Assembly (NCBI RefSeq): GCF_000276665.1
Contig: NW_004955435.1
Coordinates: forward strand, 4,404,122 to 4,468,121
Origin: Chinchilla lanigera
Taxonomy: Eukaryota; Chordata; Mammalia; Rodentia; Chinchillidae
DNA length: 64,000 nt
Reading direction: 5' to 3'
The translations under genes and the position numbers were made by a program. How positions within the stretch are numbered: the first letter of the stretch is position 1; each line of letters begins with the position of its first letter. A model generated the notes under the pieces. That model ran no database searches. It saw only the letters and a program-made list of their open reading frames with translations, and had not been told where the DNA came from. Positions 1-11,045 of the stretch are shown piece by piece.

Positions 1-597
1 GAAAGAAAGAAAACCCCTGGAGATGTGGGGACAGCATTCATTTGTGTCCCCACCAAAGCCATGGAGATTCCCTGCTTTGTCTTGGAAAAAATGTAAATAC
101 TTCAAGCCCGTTTACTCATGACCGTGTCTAACCTAGATTTCTCAAACTGCTGTGTTGTGGGGCAGAATCCCCAGACTGCCTACCACCTGAGCCAGCTTCA
201 ACACAAGCCTCAGCAAATCCCACCATGAATCCATGTGGTTTTTCCCTTAATGTCAGGTTATAGAAACTCCCTTATTCAAAAGATACTTATTGAGTGTCCA
301 CTGTGAGTTAGCTCCTGCTCTGTGACAGAAGTGGTATTAAGAATGTCTCCTTCCTTCTTTACTCCCCTTGATTCCTTCTGAATCCTCATCCCTACTTGGG
401 AAAGGGACATGTTGCCTAACCCGATAACACATTAAAGTAATGTCTGAGGTGTGAGCAGTACCGCTAAGAGGACTGTTGGCTTGCAGCAGTTGTAATTTAG
501 TGACTGTAAGGCTATTTCTTAGTTTTCCTGGGAAATAACCCAAAACTGATCCCAATGTGCTTGACTATCACTTTGTGGGAGCAATACAAAGCCAATA
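1..597. other. Intergenic sequence, no gene seen
   Basis: No coding or RNA gene is visible. A stretch at about 265-335 resembles the start of an antisense L2 or MIR element (words like attcaaaagatacttattga), but it is too short to assign firmly. The window opens in a short GAAA run. Confidence 0.5.
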
Positions 598-985
598 TGT
601 TGGTTACTTTTCTCTCACTGCTGAGACAAAATACCCCAAACTCAAAATTAAGGGAGGAAAGGTTTATGTAGCTCACAGTGTGTGGAGGTTTCAGTCCGTA
701 ATCAGCTGGCTCCAAGCAGGATGGCATGGCACAGGGGCAGCAGTTCAAGTTGGCAGAAGACAGCAAAAACAACAAGAGCAAATGGGGAAGAGAAAAAGCC
801 TCTTTTCCTCCCTTATATTGTATGCAGGCTCTCCGTCATAGGGTGGGTCCTTTACACCCACACCATCCTTGCCCTCCTCTTGCTCAGGCTCAGGATGTTT
901 ACAGAGTGAGGACTCTGGACCCCCGCTGAGTCACTTAGCTACACTTCTAAACTCAGGTTGATGCAATGTATCAACCATTATAGCC
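598..985 (-). mobile_element. MaLR-type (ERVL-MaLR) LTR, antisense
   Basis: The stretch reads as the reverse complement of a rodent MaLR LTR. The words ttggttacttttctctcact, acaaaataccccaaa and ggtttcagtccgtaatcagc are diagnostic of the LTR 3' half, and the order of words fits the antisense strand. It is diverged, with no open internal region attached. The left boundary is fairly clear and the right one is approximate. The assignment rests on remembered family consensus, not on a search. Confidence 0.6.
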
Positions 986-1084
986 ATAGAGGATGATAAC
1001 AGCACACCAGGAAGGTGGGAGTTGGGGGACAGATGGAGGCGGAGCATTCCAGGGTCCACTTTAACTAATCATCTATTAGTGTTT

Positions 1085-1401
1085 AAAAGTTACCTCCAAG
1101 AAAGAAAGAAGTGAAAAAATATGTCTATCCAAGAAAGCTAAGATAATTTTACTACTAATTTCTATTGCTTTATTAAAAGGGATAGTCAATAGTTAATTGT
1201 TTGATCAATCTTACATGCCTATATTTATCTGAGTAACCAATTTGGAGATAACAGTATATATTACAACAATCAGTGTTAATTTCCTATCACCTTGTATGAA
1301 ATTCTGTATTGCTTTTGTGTTGTTTTGCTTATGTCTGTGTGTTTGTTAATATGTTTTCGTTCTTTTATCTTTAATATAAATAAATAAAAGTTACTTCCAA
1401 G
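1085..1401 (+). mobile_element. 5'-truncated L1 3' end with target-site duplication
   Basis: This is an L1 3' UTR of the same family as the large L1 ending near 19.08 kb. Both share the words aagataattttactac, ctaatttctattg and atttcctatcacctt. It is flanked by a 16-bp direct repeat, aaaagttacctccaag at 1085-1100 and aaaagttacttccaag at 1386-1401, with one mismatch. Target-primed insertion of a severely 5'-truncated copy explains this. It ends in an A/T-rich tail rather than a pure poly(A). Confidence 0.85.
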
Positions 1402-1810
1402 ATTCTGTGAATCAAGACAATAATAATTTATTACCTCTGAGGATTTCTATGAATAAGGAATTTAGGAGGTATAATAGACATGGCTTTTCTCTGTTCAAGG
1501 TGGGTGGGCCTCTGCTGGGAATCTCAAAGGCCAGGACGTAGAACATCTCCATTGCACTGAGCTTCCTCACAGTATGAGGACTGGGATTCCCCAGGTGCGT
1601 ATCCTGACAAAGAGACAGAAGCTGTATCTTTCTTATGTCTTAACCTCAGCAGTCACAAAGCACCAGCTCTACCATCATGGATCAGAACCCAGATTCATAG
1701 GATAAAGACACAGACCCACATCTTGTGTGGACAGTGTAAGCTGCTCTATAACGGAGCACGAGGAATTAGATAAGCATATATGTATGACCATCTGCAGAAA
1801 TACAGTCTAC

Positions 1811-1909
1811 TGGGGGGTTGGGGATTTAGCTCAGCAGAACAGTGCCTGCCTGGCAAGCACAAGGTCGTGAGTTTGATTCCTGGTACCGTAAAAAAAAAAA
1901 GAAAGAAAG
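1811..1909 (+). mobile_element. ID-type tRNA-derived SINE
   Basis: A tRNA-Ala-like head carries an A box (tagctcagcagaacagtgcc) and a B box (gtttgattcc), then a GGTACC end and an A-rich tail. It is flanked by direct repeats, aaatacagtctac at 1798-1810 and aaatatagtctac at 1910-1922, with one mismatch. It is a retroposed SINE and not a working tRNA gene, because it has no mature acceptor pairing. Confidence 0.92.
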
Positions 1910-1922
1910 AAATATAGTCTAC

Positions 1923-4717
1923 AATACTCCCAATAACTGAACTCAAATGGACTAACAGAAGAGCCAATGTGAACAGTAAATGGATGTTTTTGTACTCTCC
2001 CCTATATCCCAAGCATGTTGGACATTGACAGTAGACTGAATCTATGTGTTCTTGTATGTGTTATGACACAGTATTATTATTCTGGGTCCTTATATTATCA
2101 GCACACTAAGATGGAAGCCAAGGTTCCCAGAACCCCTTTCACTGCACAGTTCTATGTTAAGTTTTCGGAAGGAAAACCTGGCATGAGATTTGGCAAGTGG
2201 GAGTGAGGCTGTAGGCATTACTGCTCAGACATGCAGTGAGAGATGATAACGAAAGGATGCAAAGTCGACCAACGGGTTTCAGCTTGTCGTTGCTCTCCTG
2301 CAGTCTGCAAGCAGCTCTTCTCCCCGCCCGGTGACCCTGATGGACAGTGGTGGCCCCATGCCCATTAGCAGATGCTTGGCCAGGGACTGAGAAAGAACCA
2401 GCTGTACAGATGCAGCAGACGTTTACACAAATGCCTTGTCTCCTTCCCACGTCAATGACCAGAGCTGCTTAGCTTTCCGGATTTTCCTACAGACTCTGAC
2501 TCTGCCTGTGAAAATACTTCAGGAGAAACAGCTGGTGACTCCCTTCTCATCCTCCAGCTTCTTTTGTTGTCGCTCCTCCCATAGTTTTTCTTTTCTTAAG
2601 ATCTGATCTCTGATTCCATAACATGGATGCTAGTTCTGCCTCCTTGGCTGGAGGTTGAATAGTTGTGTTCCACATGGAAACATCTACACCAGGGACACCA
2701 GCAAACCCATCTCCTGCCTTACAGCCATCCATTTAAAACGATGTGAACATTAGCTACAAAAAATGCTTTTACCTCAGTTATAGGTCTGTGTGTCACAAAG
2801 GGGTGAAACTGTTAAAGTACCTGCTGTTTATTTTAGCCTTGAATTTCAGTCATAAGAGGAAAGCTTGCAAATAACAGTGTATTAAAACCACCTCTTATGT
2901 ATTCTCTCCCTCCTGAAACTAAGTACTTATATTAACATCACAATATGGGAAAATGATGGTGAGGTCAGGGAGAGTTTCCTGCTTGATTCTCTTTTCTCTT
3001 TTGTATAATAAATCTATCCCATCACTTTTAAGAGCTTATTCTGCCAACCTATGACTAAATCTCAAGTTGGACTAAGACAGTGAACAAGATATGAATCCTG
3101 CCAAGAATTTACAATTTAGTAAACAAAATGTCTAAAATATAGATAACTCTAATGAAAGGTAAAAGATTGTTCTAAATTGTGATGAGAGAAATCCCAACAT
3201 AGTAAATAATAATTTAAAAGATTGCCTCTGGTTTGTTACTAGTATTTGAGCAAAGCCAAGAGAATTTGGTAATGTTTTATTCATTTGCCCAATATTTTAT
3301 TTATTGAAATGTTTTATTTAAGGTCTTTTGCACCAACATATAATCATACTTTATGCCAACGCATGAATGTTATCACACAGCTGCACCTGAACCTGTGAGC
3401 TGGAAACGAGAGATGCTGTTTTGAGAACTAGTGCTAAGAGATGGGGTAACAGATGGCGGGGTGTCGTTCCACCTGTGTGCAGCCCCCTGCGGAAGGCTAT
3501 CACTGCCACACCTGCAGCCCATGGTGCCCCTGGTAGACAGGAGCATTTCTCTCTGTTCCGTTAAAAAAAAAAAAAAAAAAAACAGCCTTCTTTCTGGCCC
3601 TATAAAGCTAGGAAAATATAGAATCATGAGCAGAGGAAGTTTGTCTTGGCAACACACTAACCTACAATAACACGGCTACTCATCAGCAGTGGATTCTGAG
3701 AGTCACAGTGCCACACCTTGGTTCACACAGCCTCTCTAACGCCCTAGCACACAGCACAGTCGCAGACCATGAGAGAATGACTTCCTTAATAAAAGCACAA
3801 CAGTGGGTGTCTGTCAGAGACAGCTTCCTCTGAAGCCCAAGAGAGCAGGAGCAGAGCTGCTTCTGTTCAAGGGCAGCGTCCTTCTGTGAGAGGGCGTGCT
3901 CACCTTTGCTTTTTTACCTTTCCAATCTGGCTCCACTTCAGCAGGCTCCACTTCAGCAGGTTGAGCCAGGGAAAGCTGTCGCCTATCAGAGGTCTCCCTG
4001 AGACCCTATCATTGTCCCCACCTTAGAGTAATGAAACAAGTGTCTACCATGCACTCAAACCTAAGCACCAGACCAAAGGAGCTTAAGTCTCCAGACCTTC
4101 TATAGGAGAAGTTATTTTTCACTGTAAAATAAAACTCCCAACCCAAATCAAGCCTCAGTCTTAAATTTCCAGAAAGAATAGATATACTGTGACACAAAAG
4201 GCACTAGGTTAGAGAAACACACGAACTTTCTCCCAGCCCAGCCAGAGCTGTCAAGAGAAGAGAAGAACCTCTATGTCTTCCCCCAGTACTTGACAGCAGC
4301 ATCCTCTCAACAACTCCTACCAATTATCCTCTCAATAATTCCTAGAGTTTTGTGTGTAGAGAAAGTACAGATGGCCTTAACTGAAATAATGGAAGTTACA
4401 ATGTATCTTAAGGCAGTCCCATTGGAGACTAGACAACAGAAGCTTAATGTTACCCCAGTGTGTGTGTGTGCTCCTAATGCCTTCCAGAAACTTCTTCCAA
4501 GTCACATGTACTGTAAAGCTACTAATACCAAAATCAGACAATATCATTTTAACAATCTTGTTAATTGAACATCTAGTGCCCTGAAAGGAAATAAAATGAA
4601 ACATCAGTTAAGTGAAACATCAGTTTAAATTTTTCAAATGTATTTTAAGAATCAAGTTCTGATTTTACATGACCAAGGTTAGACAAACAGAGGTGGAAGA
4701 GACATTCATAGACTAGA
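1923..4717. other. Intergenic sequence with a small tandem duplication and an A20 run
   Basis: No gene is recognised. Two small features stand out. The 15-mer ctccacttcagcagg occurs twice head-to-tail at 3931-3960. A run of 20 A lies at 3563-3582 and could be the tail of an unidentified retroposed insertion. The short open frames here lack any recognisable domain. Confidence 0.5.
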
Positions 4718-4941
4718 GCAGTAGTTCTCAGCGGTGGGTAACATACCCCCAGGCATGTCTGGCAATAGCTGTAGGCAAATTTGGTCATCACACTTGCAGG
4801 GAAGGGGCATGCTACTTGTGTCTAACTGGTAGAGGCCAAAGATGTTAAGCATATCCAACAAAGTACAAAACAATCCCTACCCCCCAAACAAATAATTATT
4901 TGATTTAAAATGTGAATCATTTTGAGGTTTACAAAGCCTAG
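4718..4941 (+). mobile_element. Non-autonomous hAT-Charlie (MER-type) DNA transposon
   Basis: It starts with gcagtagttctcag and ends with a diverged caaagcctag, the usual terminal words of short MER/Charlie elements. Internal words such as tctggcaatagctg and gtagaggccaaagatg match the 'no-coding' Charlie-type repeat I recall. It has no open frame. The exact subfamily cannot be named by eye. Confidence 0.65.
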
Positions 4942-5065
4942 ACTAAAGCCACCAAAAAATAATTTGTATCTTGTCAGCTATTATGAGTTTTATAATAAAG
5001 CTTAAAATGTTTAAGCTCAGTTCAGATGTAGAGCATTCCCTCATCCTTCTTAAGACCTTATGTCA

Positions 5066-5166
5066 GGGGCTGGGGATTTAGCTTAGTGGCCCAGCACTTG
5101 CCTGGCAAGTGGAAGGTCATGAATTCGATTCCTGGTACCAGAAAAAAATAAAAATAAAAAAAAAAA
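5066..5166 (+). mobile_element. ID-type tRNA-derived SINE
   Basis: The head ggggctggggatttagct is followed by an A box, a B box (attcgattcctgg) and a GGTACC end, then an A-rich tail broken by T. The flanks gaccttatgtca and gagtttatgcca form a diverged target duplication, so this copy is older than the one at 29.14 kb. Confidence 0.9.
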
Positions 5167-5849
5167 GAGTTTATGCCACCCACAGTACTGATAAAATATG
5201 GAGAGTATCAAAAACACAAAGTTATTTTTGCCAGTAAAATGGGCATCTCTGTGAAACAAGCAGCAGTGTGAAGTGGAGAGCTCTCCCATCTCTGGGACCG
5301 AGAGCGGGCAGAGGCAGCCAGGAGTGTGATTCCTGCCCAGCGGCGGGGAAGGTGGGTAATGGAATAAGTCTCACTGTATAAAGCAAGGCTGTAAAAATAA
5401 GCTGAGAAAAACTGCCACACTCATGCCTGTCAGGCAATGACTTGCAATGAGCTGAGTGTCCAGGAGGTAAAGGAAACATACGCAGACTCCTGGCCAGGAG
5501 CTGAGCCTTGACACTCAAAGCCTGGTCTGCGGTATCAGTACCGCCGTGGGAAAAGAACTTCCACCATCAGCATAAGATGTGGCTCTGGGCTCTGAGCCAA
5601 GGAGCCGGTGACCATACCCGCAAAACTACAGTATTCGCGAGAGTATCAGAAAATAAATCCGCACATCAAATTCCAAAACATACGAAGAAACTTCACAAGA
5701 AGAAAGTAACTTTTAAAAAATCGACAGAGTGCATCCCAGGATATTATAGAAAATGGTGTCCTTGCACAATTCAGAAAATCATGGCTGCAAGTGCTAAAAT
5801 ATAAGAAGACTGCATTCATTAAAAGACCACACTGAATGCAAACAAGATT
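5167..5849. other. Intergenic sequence, no gene recognised
   Basis: This stretch has somewhat more CpG than its surroundings around 5280-5650. An open frame of 98 codons runs from 5508 to 5804 on the + strand, but it shows no domain, no Kozak support and no splice context that I can recognise. I treat it as non-coding. Confidence 0.4.
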
Positions 5850-6905
5850 AAGGTAACTCTTCATCTAGACACATGAGAATAAGTCAGCAGAATATCGAAA
5901 CGTAGAAAGAAAGTTTTTAGAAAATTCCGGATACAGAGAAAATACTTAAAAAATAATAACCATCATCATTTTCCTTAACATTTTCATTGCCAGGAGATTT
6001 CTCCTTAGTAACAGTAGAGCCCAGAAAATGGAATAATACCTTCTAAAAGCTTAGGGACAATAACACTCAAGGTGAAATTATATATGCTTGGCTAAGCTAC
6101 TTTTCATAAACATGAGCATAAAAATGCTTTCAGATAATAAAAATACCAATAGACTATATAGACAAAGATCTGTGTGTACCCTGCAAGACAAAGGTCTGAG
6201 TATGTACTAATACCTATCTCTACCTATATGTACATATCCTTACATATACAATCATGTATAATCATGCATATGTGTGTATCCAATATGTGTAAAATTTTAC
6301 TTCTTAAACCAAGAGAGAAACAGAAAGAGGATAGATGTAGAAAACTCTATCATTTCAACAGAGAAATGAAAGAAGGAAGAAGAAAAGAAGAAAGGAAAGA
6401 AAATGGAAGAAAAAAAGAGACAAAAGAAAAGGATAATAGCCAGAAAATGTAAATATGTAAAATAGGAAAAACAAGTCTGGATGTATAATCATAGTAAATG
6501 TAAATGGGTTAAGCCACCTATTAAAAAAGAGATATTACCATATACATATATATATATATACACACACAGTTTACAATGACCATTTTTACATAGAAGTATG
6601 CAGAAAGTTTGGAAATAGGGGCTAGAAAATATATATAATGGCAATAATAATCCAGAAATCTCATGTTTCAATCAAAGAAATATTTTAGAAGAAAATAATT
6701 GATAAGGAAAACAGTGGGCAGTAAATAACAAAGAACATTCCACTAAAAAAATTACACTATTAAACCTTCATACATCTAAAAATTTAGCTTCAAAAAATAA
6801 AGTTTCAACTAACAAAATAATGAGAACTAGGTAAAATAGAACAATAATGGAAATTTTAAAATATCAGAAATAAATCTATCAGAAATAAATTCAGCAAAAA
6901 ATATT
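5850..6905 (+). mobile_element. Old L1-type LINE fragment (ORF1 end to endonuclease start)
   Basis: The segment near 6000-6060 matches the end of an L1/HAL1 ORF1 region (agcccagaaaatggaataat). The words at 6494-6520 (agtaaatgtaaatgggtt) match the start of the L1 ORF2 endonuclease. It is heavily decayed, with stops in all frames. A purine-rich run (6362-6432) and a TA/CA dinucleotide run (6540-6568) lie inside it. Confidence 0.55.
6362..6432 (+). repeat. GA-rich low-complexity tract
   Basis: A long run of G and A (gaaagaaggaagaag-like) sits inside the L1 relic. It translates into a lysine/glutamate-rich peptide in one frame, which is a product of composition and not a gene. Confidence 0.8.
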
Positions 6906-6911
6906 AGAAAA

Positions 6912-7516
6912 TGTGTTAGTGAGGATTCTGCTGAAAGACAGAACCAAGAGAATGAGGGATGGATGGATAGATGGATGGACGGATGGACGGACAGGACAGA
7001 CAGACAGAAGAATGGGGGGGATTTTTTAAGGAATTGGCTCATGTAATTTTTGAGGCTTAGAAGTCCCCCAACAGGCTGTTTGCAAGGTAAAGACCCTGGG
7101 ATACCAGTGGGATGGTTCAGTTCAAGTCCCAAAGTCTTAGAACCAGGGAAGCCAATTGCTGTCACTTCAGTTCAGAATCAAAGGCCTGAGAGCTCCTGCG
7201 AGTGGGACTGTACGTCCTAAAGTCCGAGTGCTGAAGACCACAGACTTCTGATGTCTAAGGGCAGGAAAAGAAGAATGTCCCGGCTCTGGGAAATAGAAAA
7301 ACACAATAGCTCTTCCTCTGCCTTTTATTCTATCGGGGCCTCGGCATGGTGTGCAGTGCTCATTCACAATGAGAGCAGATGCTCCCCACGCAGCACTGAC
7401 TCACCCCCACTTTTCTCCAGAAACACCTTCAGAAACACACCCAGGAGTAAGGCTTTCCCAGCTCTGTAAGAGTTCCTTGATCCAATCAAACTGACACCTT
7501 AAATTAATCATCACAG
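6912..7516 (-). mobile_element. MLT1-type MaLR LTR, antisense
   Basis: The reverse complement carries MLT1-style words. On the + strand these read ttagtgaggattctgctgaa, aggaattggctcatgtaat, agaagtccccc, tccagaaacacctt and, at the end, aaattaatcatcaca. It has been enlarged by a GGAT/GGAC microsatellite near 6955-7008. The LTR is old and non-coding. Confidence 0.75.
6955..7008 (+). repeat. (GGAT)n/(GGAC)n microsatellite
   Basis: Tetranucleotide units ggat, then ggac, then gaca run through this stretch inside the antisense MLT1 LTR, at the position where related LTRs often carry a GATA/GAGA expansion. Confidence 0.9.
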
Positions 7517-8224
7517 AACATTCAGAAGACATACTGTGACAACCTTAATCTCACAGAGCTAAGCAGGCACTTGCACCTCACAAATAGGGAACATTTTATG
7601 CTTATATATAGCATTTGCAAAATAAATTTATAGAATATTTTATAGTATTTTATAAATCTAAGTACACGATAAAACCTTTATGCACCTAGCCATCACCCAG
7701 GGCATGTACATATTCTAGTTGGTAGCTGTTGCTCTAGTCAACAAATGCTTGTGGAACATGTAGTATGTTCTATACTCCCTACTGCTTTAAAAGGGTAACA
7801 CCTCCAAACTGTCCCCCACGTCCCCTACCTGCTCTCCCAGATGCAGTCTTACCTCTCCTTCACAAGAAGCAGAGATCAATTTCGGAAGATTTAGTCCTGA
7901 AAAATAGATGTGCATTTCTTTTATGTGTATTGTATTTATTCAGACTTTAAACAAAAGAACTGTAGGGTGAAAAGGAGTCACCATCTCTTTAATGGGTCAG
8001 CTGATTCTTGCATCTATCCCACCAGTCACTATGGTGGTTCTGGATTTTGTTCAGTGGCAGGAACTCAGATTTGTGTGCAGACAAGCTATTTTAAACCTTT
8101 TTTCTCACCTCAAAATTCACAAAAACATGAGCCAGACCCAAAGTATCTACAGGATCGATGAGTAGGGAAAAAGAACCTAAGATGTCTTCTCTCATTGGCA
8201 GCAGAATGCACAAGACCAGTTCAG
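7517..8224. other. Intergenic sequence, no gene seen
   Basis: AT-rich to balanced unique sequence. No repeat family, RNA gene or coding exon is recognisable here. Confidence 0.5.
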
Positions 8225-8415
8225 ACATGAATCTGACTTCATTGTTTTTCAGTGTGCAGCCTCTAGCAAACTCTTAATCTTTCTGAGCATGGATTTCCTC
8301 TTCTGTAAAATAGAGATAATACTGTGGCAATGCGATGCTTGTCTCCCAGGACTGTTGCGAGGATTACATGATATAATGTTCAAATGTCTATCGCACCAGC
8401 CTAATGTACAATAAC
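8225..8415 (-). mobile_element. MIR SINE, antisense
   Basis: The words ttcctcttctgtaaaataga and ggattacatgatataatg are the antisense core of MIR. It is an ancient mammal-wide SINE relic with no visible target duplication. Confidence 0.75.
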
Positions 8416-9514
8416 CACGCTGCTTCTAAATCTCTCATCCTGAAACAGCGCACTAAAGGACCTCGAAGCAGCGAACAACTGTTCCTCATCAGGAGAGGCA
8501 CCTTATCCTGTGAGTCAGCCCCACCAATTCCTAGGTGGTGACATCAACTTCCTGACCAGGCCACTATTTCTGTGCTGGAAAGTTCGCAGCCTAGACTCTG
8601 AAATAGAGCCTTAGGTATTAACGCCTAATAGAGTTAGGTATCTAGGGAATTTCATAGGTGCAGTAGGAAGACACAGAAACAAAATGAACTCTATAATTCT
8701 GAGATTTGAGAGTGAATTATACATTTTTTTTATCATCAGTGTTTTAATATTGAAAACATTCTCATCTAGGATAATGTAAAAAAGTGAAAGAAAAATCTTG
8801 CCTCACTGAACAAAGGGGGTTTAATGATACTGGCTTTTACAAAATGAAGTAAGATCCTGAAATGCTGCCGGTGAAAAATATACTAAGTGTATTTATAAGT
8901 TATTTATAAGTGTATTAATAATATAGCTTCTATAATTTTTAAGTGGGGATACCTTAAACTCAATACAGTGGTTTATAATTTAGTCTGTGTACTTCAATTT
9001 ATAATCTTCAGCAAAATACTTTTACAGTAATAATATTTAACTGCATTTGCAAAGGCAAAAATAAACCACAAATATGAGGTAGAACATGGTTTGCCCTCTT
9101 ATGATATGAAAATCGCATCTATTTAGCTATGTGGTTTGCCAGGTCTTTTGATTGATTTTTTTTTCCTATTTATTTGTTTTGTTTTGTTTTCTGTCTCCCA
9201 TATCTTTCAAAAGATCCCAAACCAGATATTTGCCTTCTCTGTCAAGCTGGGTGAGAAAATACTTCCCAGGACCTTCTCCAAACATAAAGTCGAGGTAGCT
9301 GCTGCTCCGAATCAGCAGCTCCCCACAGCCTGGAGCAACACATCAGCTCTAGCACCAAGTTTGCATGTGAATTTTAGCAAGATTCCCTTTGCCCGTGGCT
9401 TCCTTTTGGTGTAATAAAGGAGGGAAAAAAAATAAAAACAGTGTTGCTGCTCCTCCTAGGAGCTGGAAGAAATAGCAATAGAAAGGCAAGGGACATGTCA
9501 GCCTTGCAAAGCCC

Positions 9515-9545
<31 letters not shown>

Positions 9546-10769
9546 CACCAGGCCGTGGGCTGCATGAGGACAGGAGCCAGGACTGCAGCAGTGCCGGTGA
9601 TGTCTTCATTCGTGAAGGCTGCGCTCTGTCTGTCGCCTTAGTTAAACTTGAACTCCGTTTCTCAGAATTCCTGCCCTACAGAATTCTGGGTGAGTGTGCA
9701 CAGTTATGAGTAAAGTTCAGACAACAGAATTCTGGTACCCTAGTTAGTAAAAGAGTAAAAGGTTTTCTCAGCAGGTATCAGAACTTACAAAATTATTAAA
9801 AGCCAGAATATTCTAGACTTGTAGGAGCCACCCAGAACCTCCTGCTGTGCCGCTGCACGAGTCTATGAACGCAGGAAGCTGTCGGCCGCAGGATAACGCA
9901 GTCTCTGAGTCTTGCTCCAACTTATGTGAGAGAAGCAGAGCCTCCAGGAACGACACGGCGTGGGATTTATTGTGGGCTCTGACCTTGCACAATTGCGTGA
10001 GTGATGAAATGATTTATATATGACTATTGCTTCTGGCTGGGCTTTGGGTCCTCAGGTCAGAAGGACAGGTATTCGTGAGGGGAAGACAGATGCGAATCAG
10101 GAGAGGGCAAGAACACCAAGGGGCTCTGGGAGGAGTAACAGGAGCCCACAAGGAAACCGGAAGCCACTTAGTCCTCTTACCATTTACAGGCTTTAAACCT
10201 TACCGATGTGGGTTCCTACAGGAGAGGTTGGTGTTCCCTGTTCTCTGTCTTACAGTTAAATGAATGTCTGGCCCAGGAATTGGAGAAGTTGGAGGAGGAA
10301 TGAACAGGAGCTGAAGGAGTTATGGTCTTAGCTGCTGCCCCACACCCACAAGGTGGACCAGCAGAGGTGCCAAGCAAGAGCAGCAGCAGTGCCTGGTGAT
10401 CCTTACAGACCTGAGGCGAAGAGAACATGGCTACCACCCAACCTGCAGGTGTCCTGCGAGGTCTGACTGCCATGCTCAGGATTATGTGGAGATGCATAAA
10501 TGTCCCTCTTTTTAAGGACTACATAAGAAAATCTATCAAGAAAAAAAGAAAGGGGAAAAATAAAAACTGCTTATTTTAATGTTAAATTAATTGACCAATA
10601 CCACTACTTTTATCATAGTGGAAATCTCAGTGCTAAAGAAAATAAATCATTTTTGTTCCTCTAAAATGGAGAACAGTAATATCACCTCAGAAGGAAATAC
10701 AGAGCACCACTGCAAGCCTTTCTGTCTTCACTGACCCATCCAACACATATTATTCTATATATCATCTAC
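8416..10769. other. Intergenic sequence with a CT repeat, no gene seen
   Basis: Mostly AT-rich unique sequence, turning GC-richer with scattered CpG from about 9840 to 10500. The words cagaattc occur three times within about 75 bp near 9665-9735. No open frame with a recognisable product was found. Confidence 0.45.
9512..9547 (+). repeat. (CT)n microsatellite
   Basis: A dinucleotide CT run with a single ccc interruption. Confidence 0.95.
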
Positions 10770-11045
10770 CATAACTGAGTAGTACTTAATTGTATAAAAA
10801 CACCACATTTTTATTTATCCATTCTTCAGTTAATGGGCATTTGGGTTGTTTCCAAGATTTAGCTAATCCTACCTTTTGAGGAATCGCCACACTGATTTCC
10901 ACAGTGGTTGTACCAGCTACACTCCCACCAACAGTGGAGAAGTGTTCCTTTCTCCCCACAGCCCCTCCAACATTTGTTATTGGTTGATTTCTTGATGACA
11001 GCCATTCTTTCCAGAGTGACATGGAATCTCAGTGTTGAAACCATC
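10770..11045 (-). mobile_element. L1 ORF2 3'-end fragment, antisense
   Basis: The reverse complement encodes the end of L1 ORF2. On the + strand this reads tttatttatccattcttcag, ttgggttgtttccaagattt, tgatttccacagtggttgta and acactcccaccaacagtgg. A segment between 10862 and 10880 is missing relative to the usual L1 order, so it carries an internal deletion. Confidence 0.85.

Noticed and set aside
1811..1909. ID elements read as functional tRNA-Ala genes
   Set aside because: They keep A and B boxes but lack proper acceptor and anticodon-arm pairing, carry A-rich tails and have target duplications. They are SINEs.
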